A stretch of DNA of 64,000 nt. Origin: Propionivibrio limicola (GTDB lineage: Bacteria; Pseudomonadota; Gammaproteobacteria; Burkholderiales; Rhodocyclaceae). The stretch covers positions 1 through 64,000 of the forward strand of contig NZ_SSSR01000012.1 in assembly GCF_009469695.1 (NCBI RefSeq). The letters are read 5' to 3'. The notes beneath the pieces were generated by a model. The model worked only from the letters and a program-made list of their open reading frames with translations. It was not told the DNA's origin and did no database searches. Position numbers and translations under genes: made by a program. Positions 17,912-28,248 of the stretch are shown here, piece by piece. Numbering within the stretch: the first letter of the stretch is position 1; every line of letters begins with the position of its first letter.

Positions 17912-20503
17912 TTATTCGGCGGCGGCCTTTTTCCGCGTTGTCTTTTTGGCAGGTGCCGCCTCGGTTTTTCCGTCGGCGGCTTTTTTCGATTTGGCGGCCG
18001 GTTTGGCCTTGGCCTCGCGTTTTTCGAATTCGAAACCGACCTTGCCGTCAGTTCCGCGCACGAGGAAGGCCGAAAACTTGCGGCGGGTGCGCGAGGAGAT
18101 GAACTCCTTGAGCAGATCGGTACGTCCCTCGTTCAGCAGTTTTGTCATCTGCTCGGGCGTGATCGGCTGTTGCAGGATGACCTTGCCGGAGCGGAAATCG
18201 CAACTCTTTTCCGGGCCGACCGATTTTTCGCAGACATAGGCCATGCCGTGCTCGAAGACGCGGGCACCGCATTTCGGGCAGGCGCCAAGCGACGGCTGGC
18301 CGGAAAAATCGACTTCCTCGGCCTGACCGTCTTCACCGACGCTGCCCTGTCCGAAATCGAATTCGGGCTGGAGCTCGGCGTTGAGCTTGATGATGGCGTT
18401 GAACGGCCGTCCCATCTTGTTGCGGAAACCGGTGAGCGGGCCGATCTTGCGCTCGCTGAGCAGTTGCTCGATTTCGGCCGCCTCGTACTGGCGGCCGGCG
18501 ACGATCTTCCACAACGCGAAGTCGCAAGCCTGGCACTGGAATTTCTTGTAGGTCTCTTTCACCTTGCCACCGCATTTCGGGCAGGGCGTCGTCAGTTCGC
18601 CGAAATCACCGGGGATGGTGTCGCTATCGAAGGTCTTGGCGCGGTCGACGATGTGCTGCGTCATCGCCGCGATTTCCTTCATGAAAGCATCGCGCGACAA
18701 TTCGCCGCGCTCCATGCGCGCCAGCTTGTGTTCCCACTCGCCGGTTAGCTCCGGAGCGGTCAGTTCGGGGATGCCGAGACCGTTGAGCAGCGTCATCAGC
18801 GTGAACGCCTTGGCTGTCGGCTGCAGCTCGCGGCCTTCGCGTTGCAGGTACTGTTCGCCGATCAGATTTTCGATGATCTGGGCGCGTGTCGCTGGCGTGC
18901 CGAGACCGCGCCCGGCCATCGCCGCTTTCAGTTCCTCGTCGTCGACCATCTTGCCGGCGCCTTCCATGGCCGAAAGCAAGGTCGCTTCCGAGTAACGGGG
19001 GGGCGGCCGGGTTTCGGTGGCGTTGAGCACGATTTCGTCGGTGGTGACTTTTTCCTTCGGCTGCACGGCGACCAGATTGCCTTCGTCGCCTTCCTGGCCT
19101 TCACGGCCATAGACGGCCAGCCAGCCCGGATTGACCAGCACCTTGCCTTCGGTCTTGAACGGTTCGTCTTCGACGCGGGTGATGCGGGTGGTGATCATGT
19201 ATTCCGCCGCCGGGTAGAACACGGCGAGGAAGCGTTTGACGACCATGTCGTAGAGCTTCTGCTCGGGTTCCGACAGCGATTTGGGCGCCTGCAGCGTCGG
19301 GATGATCGCGAAGTGATCGGAAATCTTGGCGTTGTTGAAGATGCGCTTGTTCGGTAGCACCCAGCTGCGTGCCAGAATCTGGTGGGCGAACGGCGAGAAG
19401 CGGGCGAGCAGCGTTTCGTCGTGGCCCTTGCCGACGCCTTCGCCGGTCAGCATTTTCAGCGTGTCCTTGACGGTGCCGAGGTAATCCTCCGGCAGTGCGC
19501 GCGCATCGGTACGCGGATAGGTCAGCACCTTGTGTTTTTCGTAGAGCGCCTGCGCCAAACCGAGTGTCGACTTGGCCGAGAAGCCGAAACGGCTGTTGGC
19601 TTCGCGCTGCAGGCTGGTCAGGTCGTAAAGCAGCGGCGAGAGTTGGGTCGAGGGCTTGGCTTCTTCGCTGACCTCGCCGGGGTGGCCGGAACACTTGGCC
19701 TGCAATGCCTTGGCGCGGGTTTCGTCCCACAGGCGGTCGGCGCGCAGGTGTTCATCCTCTTCACCCTTGCCTTTCGAGAATTTCTCGTCGAACCATTTGC
19801 CACGGTATTCGCCGGCGGCGCAGGAAAACACGCCTTCCAGCTCCCAGTAGGGACGCGGCTTGAACTTGCGGATCTTGTCTTCGCGGTCGACCAGCAACGC
19901 GAGTGTCGGCGTTTGCACGCGGCCGACCGTCGTCAGGTGGAAACCGCCGGTCTTCGAGTTGAAGGCCGTCATCGCCCGAGTGCCGTTGATGCCGACCAGC
20001 CAGTCGGATTCGGAGCGGCAGACGGCGGCATCGGCCAGGCCGCGCATCTCCTCGCCGGCACGCAGGCGGGAAAATCCATCGCGGATCGCCTGCTGCGTCA
20101 TCGACTGCAGCCACAGGCGCTCGACCGGTTTGCCCGACTTGGCATGCTGCGCGATGTAGTTGAAGATCAGTTCCCCTTCGCGGCCCGCGTCGCAGGCGTT
20201 GACGAGGCCGGTGACCTCCTTGCGCTTGATCAGCTTGGTGAGCAGCTTGAGCCGCGATTCGGTCTTTTCGATCGGCTTGAGATCGAAATGCGGCGGAATC
20301 ACCGGTAGATGGGCAAACGACCATTTGCCGCGCTTGACCTCGTATTCCGCCGGGCAGGCCAGTTCGAGCAAATGACCCACGGCCGAGCAGATGACGTACT
20401 GATCATTTTCGTAATAGTCGTCGTGTTTGGTGAAACCGCCGAGGGCGCGGGCAATATCGCCCGCGACGGAAGGCTTCTCGGCAATGATCAGTTTCTTGCT
20501 CAT
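17912..20503 (-). CDS. topB: DNA topoisomerase III
   Basis: This type IA topoisomerase (863 aa) starts with the Toprim domain (KKLIIAEKPSVAGDIARAL). It carries the acidic cluster NACDAGREGELIF and the active-site Tyr in VLTYPRTDARALP. Two C-terminal zinc-finger-like blocks follow (CPKCGGKVKETYKKFQCQAC and CPKCGARVFEHG...CEKSVGPEKSC). The tail is a long Lys/Ala-rich, poorly ordered extension (KKAADGKTEAAPAKKTTRKK). It lies 165 bp downstream of dprA on the same strand; the gap contains no recognisable gene. Confidence 0.96.
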   Translation of the reverse strand: MSKKLIIAEKPSVAGDIARALGGFTKHDDYYENDQYVICSAVGHLLELACPAEYEVKRGKWSFAHLPVIPPHFDLKPIEKTESRLKLLTKLIKRKEVTGLVNACDAGREGELIFNYIAQHAKSGKPVERLWLQSMTQQAIRDGFSRLRAGEEMRGLADAAVCRSESDWLVGINGTRAMTAFNSKTGGFHLTTVGRVQTPTLALLVDREDKIRKFKPRPYWELEGVFSCAAGEYRGKWFDEKFSKGKGEEDEHLRADRLWDETRAKALQAKCSGHPGEVSEEAKPSTQLSPLLYDLTSLQREANSRFGFSAKSTLGLAQALYEKHKVLTYPRTDARALPEDYLGTVKDTLKMLTGEGVGKGHDETLLARFSPFAHQILARSWVLPNKRIFNNAKISDHFAIIPTLQAPKSLSEPEQKLYDMVVKRFLAVFYPAAEYMITTRITRVEDEPFKTEGKVLVNPGWLAVYGREGQEGDEGNLVAVQPKEKVTTDEIVLNATETRPPPRYSEATLLSAMEGAGKMVDDEELKAAMAGRGLGTPATRAQIIENLIGEQYLQREGRELQPTAKAFTLMTLLNGLGIPELTAPELTGEWEHKLARMERGELSRDAFMKEIAAMTQHIVDRAKTFDSDTIPGDFGELTTPCPKCGGKVKETYKKFQCQACDFALWKIVAGRQYEAAEIEQLLSERKIGPLTGFRNKMGRPFNAIIKLNAELQPEFDFGQGSVGEDGQAEEVDFSGQPSLGACPKCGARVFEHGMAYVCEKSVGPEKSCDFRSGKVILQQPITPEQMTKLLNEGRTDLLKEFISSRTRRKFSAFLVRGTDGKVGFEFEKREAKAKPAAKSKKAADGKTEAAPAKKTTRKKAAAE

Positions 20504-20668
20504 GGAGTGGGGTTACTCTCGGTTCGTTACGGTGTTTGATCAGGTGGTCGAACAACTTGCTGCACCTTAGGCGCTGCCGGTTGCCCTGGTTGCGGGGCAT
20601 GATAAGAGGACTCCGCGAGGCTTGGCAAGCCAGCACTTGCAACCGGGATGGCCTTCCCTCAGGGTTTA

Positions 20669-21784
20669 TCAGTTTGGCGAAAGCCGCTGGTAGCGACCGC
20701 CGGGCAAGCTGGCCACGCGACCATCGAGTTCGAGGTGAAGGAGCATCACCGATAACGTGTCGGCGGCCAGTCCGCTGCGCTGCACGAGCTCGTCGAGTCC
20801 GCAGGGGTCGAATCCCATCGTTGCCAGGAGGGCGTCGCTTGCGTCGTCGCCGTTGGCGTCCGTTTGGGCCGTTTCTGCCTTCCCGACTTTGGCAGCCGCT
20901 GCTGGCGGTGATGTCCAGCGCAGCTCCTCCAGCACGTCCTGGGCTGTTTCGACAAGCTTGGCTCCCTGTTTGATCAGCTTGTGGCAGCCGCGCGCCTGCG
21001 GCGAATGAATCGATCCCGGAATGGCGAAAACTTCCCGCCCCTGTTCGCTGGCCAGCCGGGCCGTAATCAGCGAGCCGCTTTCGACGGCGGCTTCGACGAC
21101 CAGCACACCGCGCGAAATGCCGGAGATCAGCCGGTTGCGTTTGGGGAAATTGAAGGCGGTGACCGGCGTGCCGAGCGGAAACTCGGAGACGATGGCACCA
21201 CGTTCGGCGATCTCGAACGCCAGTTCCTTGTTGCGCGCCGGGTAAATGCGATCGATGCCGGTACCGATGAAGGCGACGGTGTCTCCGGCGACCGCCAGCG
21301 CGCCGCGATGGGCCGCGGCATCGATGCCAAGCGCGAGGCCACTGGCGATAGCCAGTCCGGCGCCGGCGAGCGCCGAGGCAAACTGTCCGGCGTTCTGCAG
21401 GCCTTGCGGGGTCGGGTTGCGGCTGCCGACGATGGCCAGCGCCGGTCGGTTGAGCAATTCAAGGCGGCCGCGCACGTAAAGAAGCGTTGGCGGATCGGGA
21501 ATTTCGAGCAGCATTTGCGGGTATTCGGGATTCGCGAGGGTGATTACATGCTGGTGCTTGCCATCGACCCATTGGCAAGCGGCGGCGACGGCTTCGGCGT
21601 TGTCGGTGTCGAGCAGAAGCCCTGCCGCCTTGTCGCCGATGACGCCGGCCAGCGTCGTGCGACTGGCGGCAAAAATGGTCTCGGGAAGACCGAAGGCGGC
21701 GAGCAGCTTGCGCTGTGTTTCACCGCCGATGCCGGGAATGAGGGTCAGGCGCAGCCATGCGGCGAGTGCGTTTTCCGAATCCAT
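20669..21784 (-). CDS. dprA: DNA-processing protein DprA
   Basis: DprA loads RecA on incoming single-stranded DNA during natural transformation. The Rossmann core shows GSRNPTPQGLQNAGQFA, ASGLALGIDAAAH, GTGIDRIYPARNKEL, FPKRNRLISGIS and VVEAAVESGSLITA. An N-terminal helix-hairpin-helix region (LIPGIGGETQRKLLAAFG) and a C-terminal winged helix (about 310-370, LDELVQRSGLAADTLSVML) complete the long form (371 aa). It follows the LysM gene by 11 bp. Confidence 0.96.
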   Translation of the reverse strand: MDSENALAAWLRLTLIPGIGGETQRKLLAAFGLPETIFAASRTTLAGVIGDKAAGLLLDTDNAEAVAAACQWVDGKHQHVITLANPEYPQMLLEIPDPPTLLYVRGRLELLNRPALAIVGSRNPTPQGLQNAGQFASALAGAGLAIASGLALGIDAAAHRGALAVAGDTVAFIGTGIDRIYPARNKELAFEIAERGAIVSEFPLGTPVTAFNFPKRNRLISGISRGVLVVEAAVESGSLITARLASEQGREVFAIPGSIHSPQARGCHKLIKQGAKLVETAQDVLEELRWTSPPAAAAKVGKAETAQTDANGDDASDALLATMGFDPCGLDELVQRSGLAADTLSVMLLHLELDGRVASLPGGRYQRLSPN

Positions 21785-21795
21785 CTTGCCCCGGT

Positions 21796-22830
21796 TCAGG
21801 GCGTACTGACAAAGTCATTGACCTCGACCGGTCCATCCGACTGCACGACAAGCGCATAGGAGACGCGGTCAAAGGTACGGAATACGAAGATGAGGCCGAT
21901 ACGTTCCGACGGAATGGCGACCTTCATTTTCCGGTCGTTTTCGTCGCGTTGAACGAAATTGCGATCGCGCTCGAGGGCAAGCACATGGCCGATCTCCAGG
22001 CCATCCATTTTCCCCCGGCTAATCGATACGATCGAACCGCGGCCGCCGGCGCTGACGCCGCCGTACATGCCGATCACCCGGCCATTGATTTGCACGTCCG
22101 GCTTGTGCGGCACGTAATCGACCAATTTCGGTCGGGTCATCGGCAGCAGCCTGTCGCCACGACCCATTTCCTCTTTTACCGTATTGATCTCGAAGGTTGC
22201 CGGGCTCCCTGGACGCGTCTGTATCGCCGTGCCGAGGTAAAAGGCCTCATAACCAAGAAGTTGCTTGGGATTGTCCGGATCGTAGAGAGCCTTTCCGTTG
22301 CGATAGACCTGCCACACCTTCTGGGCCGGATCTGCGTTGTCAACGTAGGCCTTGTCGCCGTTGCCGAGAAAGACGCGGCCTTCCTGGGTTGCAACGATGC
22401 GTGGAGCGCTGTTGAGGTTCTCGGTTTCGACGATCAACGGCTCGGAAAGAAACGGCTCAATCACGTTGGGCGGAATCGGCGGAATGGCCTCGCTGTTCTG
22501 TTCGGAATAAATCCGCGGCTGCAGTTTCTTGCTGCTGCTCACGTTCTGGAGGTGACGAAGCTGCGGATTGCCATTGGCATCGTATTCAAGAACGATCACA
22601 TCGCCCGGGTAGATGCGGTGTGGATTCTTGATCTGCTCCTTGTTCATGCGCCAGATTTCTGGCCAGCGCCAGGGCTCCTTGAGAAACTTCCCGGAAATTC
22701 CCCACAGCGTGTCGCCCGGAACGACGATGTGCCGGTCAGGTACATTTTCTGCCAGCCGGATCGGCGGCTCGCTGGCGCTGCAAAGGGCGGCGGCGATGGA
22801 AAGGGCGAGCGCGGATAAAATGCGGTTCAT
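21796..22830 (-). CDS. Secreted LysM-domain protein
   Basis: The 344-aa protein starts with a signal peptide (MNRILSALALSIAAALCSAS; cleavage near residue 20). One LysM peptidoglycan-binding domain follows (about 33-82, HIVVPGDTLWGISGKFLKEP ... NPHRIYPGDVIVL). The C-terminal 250 residues have no motif I can name. The start at 22830 gives the signal peptide. It lies upstream of dprA and divergent from def; this LysM-dprA / def-fmt layout is common in betaproteobacteria. Role: probably envelope-associated, binding murein; function unknown. Confidence 0.88.
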   Translation of the reverse strand: MNRILSALALSIAAALCSASEPPIRLAENVPDRHIVVPGDTLWGISGKFLKEPWRWPEIWRMNKEQIKNPHRIYPGDVIVLEYDANGNPQLRHLQNVSSSKKLQPRIYSEQNSEAIPPIPPNVIEPFLSEPLIVETENLNSAPRIVATQEGRVFLGNGDKAYVDNADPAQKVWQVYRNGKALYDPDNPKQLLGYEAFYLGTAIQTRPGSPATFEINTVKEEMGRGDRLLPMTRPKLVDYVPHKPDVQINGRVIGMYGGVSAGGRGSIVSISRGKMDGLEIGHVLALERDRNFVQRDENDRKMKVAIPSERIGLIFVFRTFDRVSYALVVQSDGPVEVNDFVSTP

Positions 22831-23025
22831 CGTGATATCCTCGTACGAGCGGTCGGTGACGTCTGTGAACTCTTGTCGAAAAGAGGGGTCAGATCCGACG
22901 TTGTTACTGGTGATTCCGGGCTGCGGACATCGCAACAAAACGGCCAAGAATGCGCCGTTTTTCAATAAGTTGCGGCCGATTCTGCACGCAATCGTTTTAA
23001 CGATCAAGTTTTTTATGCCATTTCT

Positions 23026-23529
23026 ATGTCTTTACTGCCCATACTCCGCTACCCCGATTCACGCCTGAAGACAATGGCATCTCCTGTCGTCAACATCGAC
23101 GAAAAGATCAAGCGTTTGGTCAAGGACATGGCCGAAACGATGTATGAAGCCCCCGGCATCGGCCTGGCCGCCACGCAGGTCAATGTCCACAAACAGGTGA
23201 TCGTGATCGACGTCTCGGAAGCACGCGATCAACTGCTGGTGTTGATCAATCCCGAGCTGGTTGAATGCGACGGCAGCCAGATCGGCGAAGAAGGTTGCCT
23301 GTCCGTGCCGGGTATCTACGACAAGGTCGAGCGCGCCGAACATGTCGTCGTGCGCTATCTTGATCTCGACGGTGTGACCCGGACAATCGACGCGCACGGC
23401 TTGCTGGCCGTTTGCCTGCAGCATGAAATGGACCATCTCAAGGGCAAGGTTTTCGTCGATCATCTGTCCATCCTCAAGCAAACCCGCATCAAGGCTAAAC
23501 TCGCCAAGCAGGCACGGATTACCGCATGA
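23026..23529 (+). CDS. def: Peptide deformylase
   Basis: Def removes the formyl group from nascent proteins. All three motifs are present in 167 aa: [15 protein letters not shown] (metal-binding Cys) and HEMDH (two metal His and the catalytic Glu). The start is ATG at 23026. The stop overlaps the fmt start as ATGA, so the pair that adds and removes the formyl group is translationally coupled. Confidence 0.98.
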   Translation: MSLLPILRYPDSRLKTMASPVVNIDEKIKRLVKDMAETMYEAPGIGLAATQVNVHKQVIVIDVSEARDQLLVLINPELVECDGSQIGEEGCLSVPGIYDKVERAEHVVVRYLDLDGVTRTIDAHGLLAVCLQHEMDHLKGKVFVDHLSILKQTRIKAKLAKQARITA

Positions 23530-24464
23530 AGCTGATTTTTGCCGGAACGCCCGAATTCGCCGCCATTGCCCTCAGATCGATCCTGGAGGCCGGCCATGAA
23601 GTGGCGCTGGTGCTGACCCAGCCTGATCGGCCGTCCGGACGCGGCATGGCCTTGCGGCCGTCGCCGGTCAAGGAATTGGCGACGGCAACCGGTATCGACG
23701 TGTTTCAACCCCTGACGCTGAAGGACGCGGTGGCGCAAGAGCGCGTGCGCGCGGTCGGGGCGGACGCGATGGTCGTTGCTGCCTACGGACTGATTCTGCC
23801 GCAAGTTGTCCTCGACATGCCGCGCTTTGGCTGCCTAAACATCCATGCTTCGCTGTTGCCGCGCTGGCGCGGCGCGGCCCCCATTCAGCGCGCAATCCTC
23901 GCCGGTGATGCCGAGACGGGGGTGTGCATCATGCAGATGGAAGCCGGGCTCGACACCGGACCGGTGCTGCTCTCCGGACGACTGCCGATTGCGCCGGACG
24001 ATACGGCGGCCACGCTGCATGACAAGCTGGCCAGCCAGGGCGCGCAACTGATCGTCGAGGCGCTGGACACGCTGCCGCTGGCGCCCTGTTCGCAACCGGA
24101 GGCCGGCGTAACCTACGCCGCGAAGATTGAAAAAAGCGAGGCGCCGCTCGACTGGCGCCTGCCGGCGGAACAGCTGGCGCGACAAGTCAGGGCCTTCAAT
24201 CCGTTTCCGGGAGCTTCGACGCAACTTGACGGCAACGGCGTCAAGGTCTGGGCGGCGCAGGCCGAATCCGGTGGTGATGGTTCCGGTGCAGCAACGCCCG
24301 GTACCATCGTCGCAGCTGACAAGAAGGGAATTGTCGTCGTCTGTGGTGCAGGCCGGCTGCGGCTGACCGAATTGCAGAAAGCGGGCGGCAAGCGCCTGCC
24401 GGCCGCCCAGTTCCTGTCCGGAAATTACGTCGCGGTGGGTACGACCTTTCCGCTCCCGGCTTGA
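23526..24464 (+). CDS. fmt: Methionyl-tRNA formyltransferase
   Basis: Fmt formylates initiator Met-tRNA. The 312-aa protein has the formyl-transfer domain with [13 protein letters not shown] and the signature [18 protein letters not shown], followed by the C-terminal OB-like tRNA-binding domain (about 205-312). Its ATG overlaps the def stop. Confidence 0.98.
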   Translation: MKLIFAGTPEFAAIALRSILEAGHEVALVLTQPDRPSGRGMALRPSPVKELATATGIDVFQPLTLKDAVAQERVRAVGADAMVVAAYGLILPQVVLDMPRFGCLNIHASLLPRWRGAAPIQRAILAGDAETGVCIMQMEAGLDTGPVLLSGRLPIAPDDTAATLHDKLASQGAQLIVEALDTLPLAPCSQPEAGVTYAAKIEKSEAPLDWRLPAEQLARQVRAFNPFPGASTQLDGNGVKVWAAQAESGGDGSGAATPGTIVAADKKGIVVVCGAGRLRLTELQKAGGKRLPAAQFLSGNYVAVGTTFPLPA

Positions 24465-24549
24465 ATTTTTGCGCTCGCGCTCAATCTAAGGCGCTGAAGG
24501 GCAGCCGCTCCACCGAGATGGCCACCCCGTTATTGAGGAGATCAAGACA

Positions 24550-25407
24550 ATGTTCGCAAACTGGCTGAAGACGTCCATCCTGATGGCGGCGATCATGGCG
24601 CTGTTCGGTGCCATCGGTTCCTACATCGGCGGAGCGTCCGGAATGATGATGGCGCTCGTGTTTGGCGGCGCGATGAACATCTTCGCCTACTGGTTCTCGG
24701 ACACGATGGTGCTCAAGATGTACAACGCGCAGGAAGTCGATGAGACCTCGGCGCCGCAGTTCTACGCCATGGTGCGCGAACTGGCGCGCAACGCCGGCTT
24801 GCCGATGCCGCGCGTCTATCTGATCGACGAACCACAGCCGAACGCCTTCGCCACCGGGCGTAACCCGGAACATGCCGCCGTCGCGGCGACGACCGGCATC
24901 CTCAACCTGCTGTCGGCGCGCGAAATTCGTGGCGTCATGGCGCACGAGCTGGCGCACGTGCAGCACCGCGACATCCTGATCTCGACGATTTCGGCGACGA
25001 TGGCCGGTGCCATTTCGGCGCTCGCCAACTTTGCCATGTTCTTTGGCGGGCGCGATTCCGAGGGGCGTCCGGCCAACCCGATCGCCGGACTGCTGGTGGC
25101 GCTGCTGGCGCCGCTCGCCGCATCGCTGATCCAGATGGCCATTTCGCGAGCCCGCGAATTCGAGGCCGACCGTGGTGGCGCCGAGATTTGCGGCGATCCG
25201 AACGCGCTCGCCGATGCGCTGACCAAGATCGACCACTACGCGCGTGGCATCCCGATGCCAGTGGCCGAAGAACATCCGGCGACGGCGCAGATGATGATCA
25301 TGAATCCGCTCTCCGGCGGCGGGTTGGCCGGTCTGTTCAGCACCCACCCGGCGACCGAGGAACGCGTCGCCCGCCTGCGCGCGCTGGCGTCCAGCTATCG
25401 CCGGTAA
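24550..25407 (+). CDS. htpX: Membrane zinc metalloprotease HtpX
   Basis: HtpX degrades misfolded membrane proteins. The 285-aa protein has two N-terminal membrane segments ([37 protein letters not shown]). The zinc site is [12 protein letters not shown] (HEXXH) with the third ligand Glu in [10 protein letters not shown]. Two further hydrophobic segments lie between them ([22 protein letters not shown]). An AGGAG-like site (TTGAGGAG) precedes the ATG. Its 3' end overlaps the convergent nuclease gene by 13 bp. Confidence 0.96.
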   Translation: MFANWLKTSILMAAIMALFGAIGSYIGGASGMMMALVFGGAMNIFAYWFSDTMVLKMYNAQEVDETSAPQFYAMVRELARNAGLPMPRVYLIDEPQPNAFATGRNPEHAAVAATTGILNLLSAREIRGVMAHELAHVQHRDILISTISATMAGAISALANFAMFFGGRDSEGRPANPIAGLLVALLAPLAASLIQMAISRAREFEADRGGAEICGDPNALADALTKIDHYARGIPMPVAEEHPATAQMMIMNPLSGGGLAGLFSTHPATEERVARLRALASSYRR

Positions 25408-26357
25408 GGTTTCGATGAACGGAACACACGGTTGAGAACATCGGCCAGGCGGTAGCCGGCTTCGGCAATGCGCCGGTTGGCGACCTCCCGGCTATTCTCG
25501 AAAAAGGCAGCGTCGATGACGATTGCGGCTGCCTCTTCCGGCAAGTGCTCGTCCAGCTCCTTCGGATAAGCATGCTGGCGGGCCATCTGCCAGCTCTCCT
25601 CGATCCAGCCTCTGGCCGACACGGAGCGTGGCGGTCGCGGATAAATCACCATCATCGCCCGACTCGCCTTGTCCAGTTGCTCGCCGCGCAACCAGGGCGG
25701 CCCGGGCAGGTCGTCCCAGAAGGTGTGGAGCGTCGTTTCCGGGTAGCGCGAGTTGAACGGGTTAACGATCCGCACCCGGTTACCGCCGGCATCCCAGATC
25801 CCTTTTTCCATTCTCCGTGTCAGCGTATGCAGAGGCTGATGGGCATCGCCGACGAGATGCAGGAGCCACGGCAAGGCATAGATCCGACTCGCACGCGTCG
25901 ATTTTTCCTCTTCGAGCAAATCAATGAGGACAGGGAGTTGCGTTTCAAGCTGCCCGGACATTGGTTTTTGCCGGGATGAGCCGTCGAACGGGCGATTCAC
26001 GTAGTGCCAGTGGCGCCGCCTTTCCATGTCCGGAAAGCCGGGCAAGGTTGTTGTCGGTGTTTCGCGGTCGGCGTCGTAGAAGCGCTTGTCGTTGCGGATA
26101 TCGTCGGCCCACGTCGAAGCCTCGATGAATACCGCACGATCCGCATCCGGGTCATCGACGCCTGATACCTTCGCGCGTTTACGCCAGCGTTCGAACTCGG
26201 GATGGGCTTGCAACAATTGGCTGGATTCGGTACGCGCCGCGTTACTCATGTGCTCCCAGGCAATGCTGCCAATCAGCCGGTGACCGGCGGCATTCCACGC
26301 CAGCGCTTGCGCCGGCAGAAACGCGGCCAGCGCCACAATGAAAACTGTTGCGCGCAT
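25395..26357 (-). CDS. Secreted S1/P1-family nuclease
   Basis: The 320-aa precursor has a signal peptide ([20 protein letters not shown]), and the mature protein begins [10 protein letters not shown]. In S1/P1 nucleases the mature N-terminal Trp itself coordinates zinc, and here it falls exactly at the predicted cleavage site. Further metal ligands are visible in the [13 protein letters not shown] block. The family are trinuclear-zinc single-strand nucleases; an extracellular or periplasmic role in nucleic acid or phosphate scavenging is inferred. The start at 26357 was chosen for the signal peptide. The cation efflux gene ends 7 bp upstream, so the two, both on the minus strand, are likely co-transcribed. 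Confidence 0.9.
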   Translation of the reverse strand: MRATVFIVALAAFLPAQALAWNAAGHRLIGSIAWEHMSNAARTESSQLLQAHPEFERWRKRAKVSGVDDPDADRAVFIEASTWADDIRNDKRFYDADRETPTTTLPGFPDMERRRHWHYVNRPFDGSSRQKPMSGQLETQLPVLIDLLEEEKSTRASRIYALPWLLHLVGDAHQPLHTLTRRMEKGIWDAGGNRVRIVNPFNSRYPETTLHTFWDDLPGPPWLRGEQLDKASRAMMVIYPRPPRSVSARGWIEESWQMARQHAYPKELDEHLPEEAAAIVIDAAFFENSREVANRRIAEAGYRLADVLNRVFRSSKPYRR

Positions 26358-26364
26358 GCCAAAC

Positions 26365-27264
26365 CTAGCGGTCAAGTGCGATATCGCGGAGCGAAACGGG
26401 ATCTTCGAGCGGCTCGAGATGCGTAATAACCGTCGTGCGCGGCAAGGCGGCACGGATGTCGCATTCGAGCTGTTCGGCCAGATCGTGGCCTCTTTTTACC
26501 GTCCACTGGCCGGGCACAAGGAGATGCAGTTCGACAAAGCGGCGCGCTCCCGATTCGCGCGTACGCAGAGCGTGATAGTCGATGCCCTGCGCCTGATAGC
26601 CGGCCAGCACAGCCGTCAGCACCGTATGGTCCTCCGGCGGCAGCGCCACGTCCATGAGGGCAGAGGCCGAGCGATGCACAAGTTTCCATCCGGTCCAGAC
26701 GATGTTCGCGGCGACGAGGATCGCCAGCACCGGGTCGAGCCACAGCCAGCCGGTCGCGGCCACTGCCATGACACCAACAATGACGCCGACCGACGTCCAG
26801 ACATCGGTCATCAGGTGATGCGCGTCGGCTTCGAGCGTCATCGAACGATGTTTGCGCCCGGTAGAGAGCAGGATGCGCGCGGTAAATAGATTGATCGCCG
26901 AGGCGATGACCGATACGGCAAGACCAACGCCCAACTGCTCGAGCGGTTGCGGATGCAGCAGGCGTTCGATGGCGGCAACGGCGATGGCAATCGCGGCGAC
27001 CAGGATGAGCAGCCCTTCAAAGCCGCTCGAAAAATACTCGGCCTTGCCATGTCCGTAGGCATGGTTTTCATCGGCCGGTTGCTCGGCGATGGTCAGCATC
27101 GCCAGCGCCATCATGGCGCCGGCCAGATTCACGAAGGATTCGAGCGCATCGGAAAGCAGGCCGACCGAATCGGTTACCCACCAAGCGACCGCCTTCAATA
27201 GGATGGTCGCCAGTGCGGCAAAAATCGACAGCCAAGCGTAGCGTTTGAGCGAAGGTGTGGTCAT
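26365..27264 (-). CDS. Cation diffusion facilitator (CDF) family transporter
   Basis: The 299-aa protein has the CDF layout of about six membrane segments and a C-terminal cytoplasmic domain. The metal-site signatures are [15 protein letters not shown] in segment 2 (a Ser/Asp variant of the HxxxD site) and [15 protein letters not shown] in segment 5. The C-terminal domain (about 210-299, [26 protein letters not shown]) is present. It should export divalent metals such as Zn, Fe or Co; the metal is not deducible. The start at 27264 removes an upstream frame extension unlike the family. Confidence 0.92.
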   Translation of the reverse strand: MTTPSLKRYAWLSIFAALATILLKAVAWWVTDSVGLLSDALESFVNLAGAMMALAMLTIAEQPADENHAYGHGKAEYFSSGFEGLLILVAAIAIAVAAIERLLHPQPLEQLGVGLAVSVIASAINLFTARILLSTGRKHRSMTLEADAHHLMTDVWTSVGVIVGVMAVAATGWLWLDPVLAILVAANIVWTGWKLVHRSASALMDVALPPEDHTVLTAVLAGYQAQGIDYHALRTRESGARRFVELHLLVPGQWTVKRGHDLAEQLECDIRAALPRTTVITHLEPLEDPVSLRDIALDR

Positions 27265-27393
27265 GGGCGCATTATGGCAGGTGAAATGGCAACAACAAAC
27301 CGCCGAACTTTGATGTCGCGTGCCGGCCAGCGCCGGGATGGGTATGATTGAAGCTTGATAGACATAAATTCCCTTTCTTTGGAGTTCAAACCA

Positions 27394-28239
27394 ATGACAA
27401 CAAGCGATTTTCCTCTGGATGGCGACGAATTGATGGATTTTGCCGGGAAAATCGCGCAGTTGCCGCCGACCGAGGCGGAATGGGTCGAACGCCTGTTCCA
27501 GGAATGTTTGCGCGCGCGCATCAGCGAAGGCGCGCTGCTGGCCGGGCAACCTGCAGTCAATGAACCGGAAATGCCGAGTACGAATATCGATATGGAGTTG
27601 GCGCAGGCGGTACTCGATGCGTCTGAATGGCTGAAAACGCTGTGGAATGTCGGCTACATGGGGGCCGGCAGCTTTCCCGCGGCGCCGCGCTCCGATTTCC
27701 CGCAGATCGAGCTGGAGGATGTCCTCCAGTCATCGCTATTTGCCCGGATCCGGCAAGGCAAGCGTCCGCTGCCCTTCCCGCCACCGACCCGCAACGGTCT
27801 TCCCTGGCACGATCTCGTGGAAGGCCCGGGTGTTCCGCACGATGTGGCGGCGGAGATCGTTGATAACGAAGAAGGGCTGGCCATCGGCGCCATCATTGAA
27901 GGCTGCGCCGATTGGCGCGTGATCGAGAAAGTCGCCGGCGACGACGAGTACATCGTTCAGCATCGCGGCAAAGGGCCGTTGTACCGTTTATGTATCGATC
28001 AGCCGCTGTCGGTCCTGTTTCGCGAGCAGCCGCGCTGGATGCGCCGCATCCGGTCGCAGGAACGCGCCGGCGTGCGCAGCTTCATGCTCGAATGGCCAAG
28101 GCCGGATGGCAGCCTGCGCGACGTGCCGCTGCGGGCGGCGACCTGGGAACGCGCCGAAGCCGAAGCGGGACACTGGATCGCTGCCAACAGCCCGGAAATG
28201 TACGGGCAGGTCAGCTTCGAGCGCGTCGAAGCCGACTGA
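27394..28239 (+). CDS. Protein of unknown function (281 aa)
   Basis: I do not recognise this protein. The start ATG at 27394 follows TTTGGAG at a good distance; it gives [20 protein letters not shown]. There is no signal peptide or membrane segment. The protein is acidic in its first third, with a Pro-rich stretch ([15 protein letters not shown]) near residue 135 and several Trp-containing motifs in the second half ([34 protein letters not shown]). Codon use matches the neighbours. It is divergent from the CDF gene and convergent with murB. Confidence 0.7.
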   Translation: MTTSDFPLDGDELMDFAGKIAQLPPTEAEWVERLFQECLRARISEGALLAGQPAVNEPEMPSTNIDMELAQAVLDASEWLKTLWNVGYMGAGSFPAAPRSDFPQIELEDVLQSSLFARIRQGKRPLPFPPPTRNGLPWHDLVEGPGVPHDVAAEIVDNEEGLAIGAIIEGCADWRVIEKVAGDDEYIVQHRGKGPLYRLCIDQPLSVLFREQPRWMRRIRSQERAGVRSFMLEWPRPDGSLRDVPLRAATWERAEAEAGHWIAANSPEMYGQVSFERVEAD

Positions 28240-28248
28240 AGGCGGGCT

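Noticed and set aside
20504-20668. Possible smg (DUF494) gene between dprA and topB
   Set aside because: The gap is only 165 bp and no frame resembles that family.
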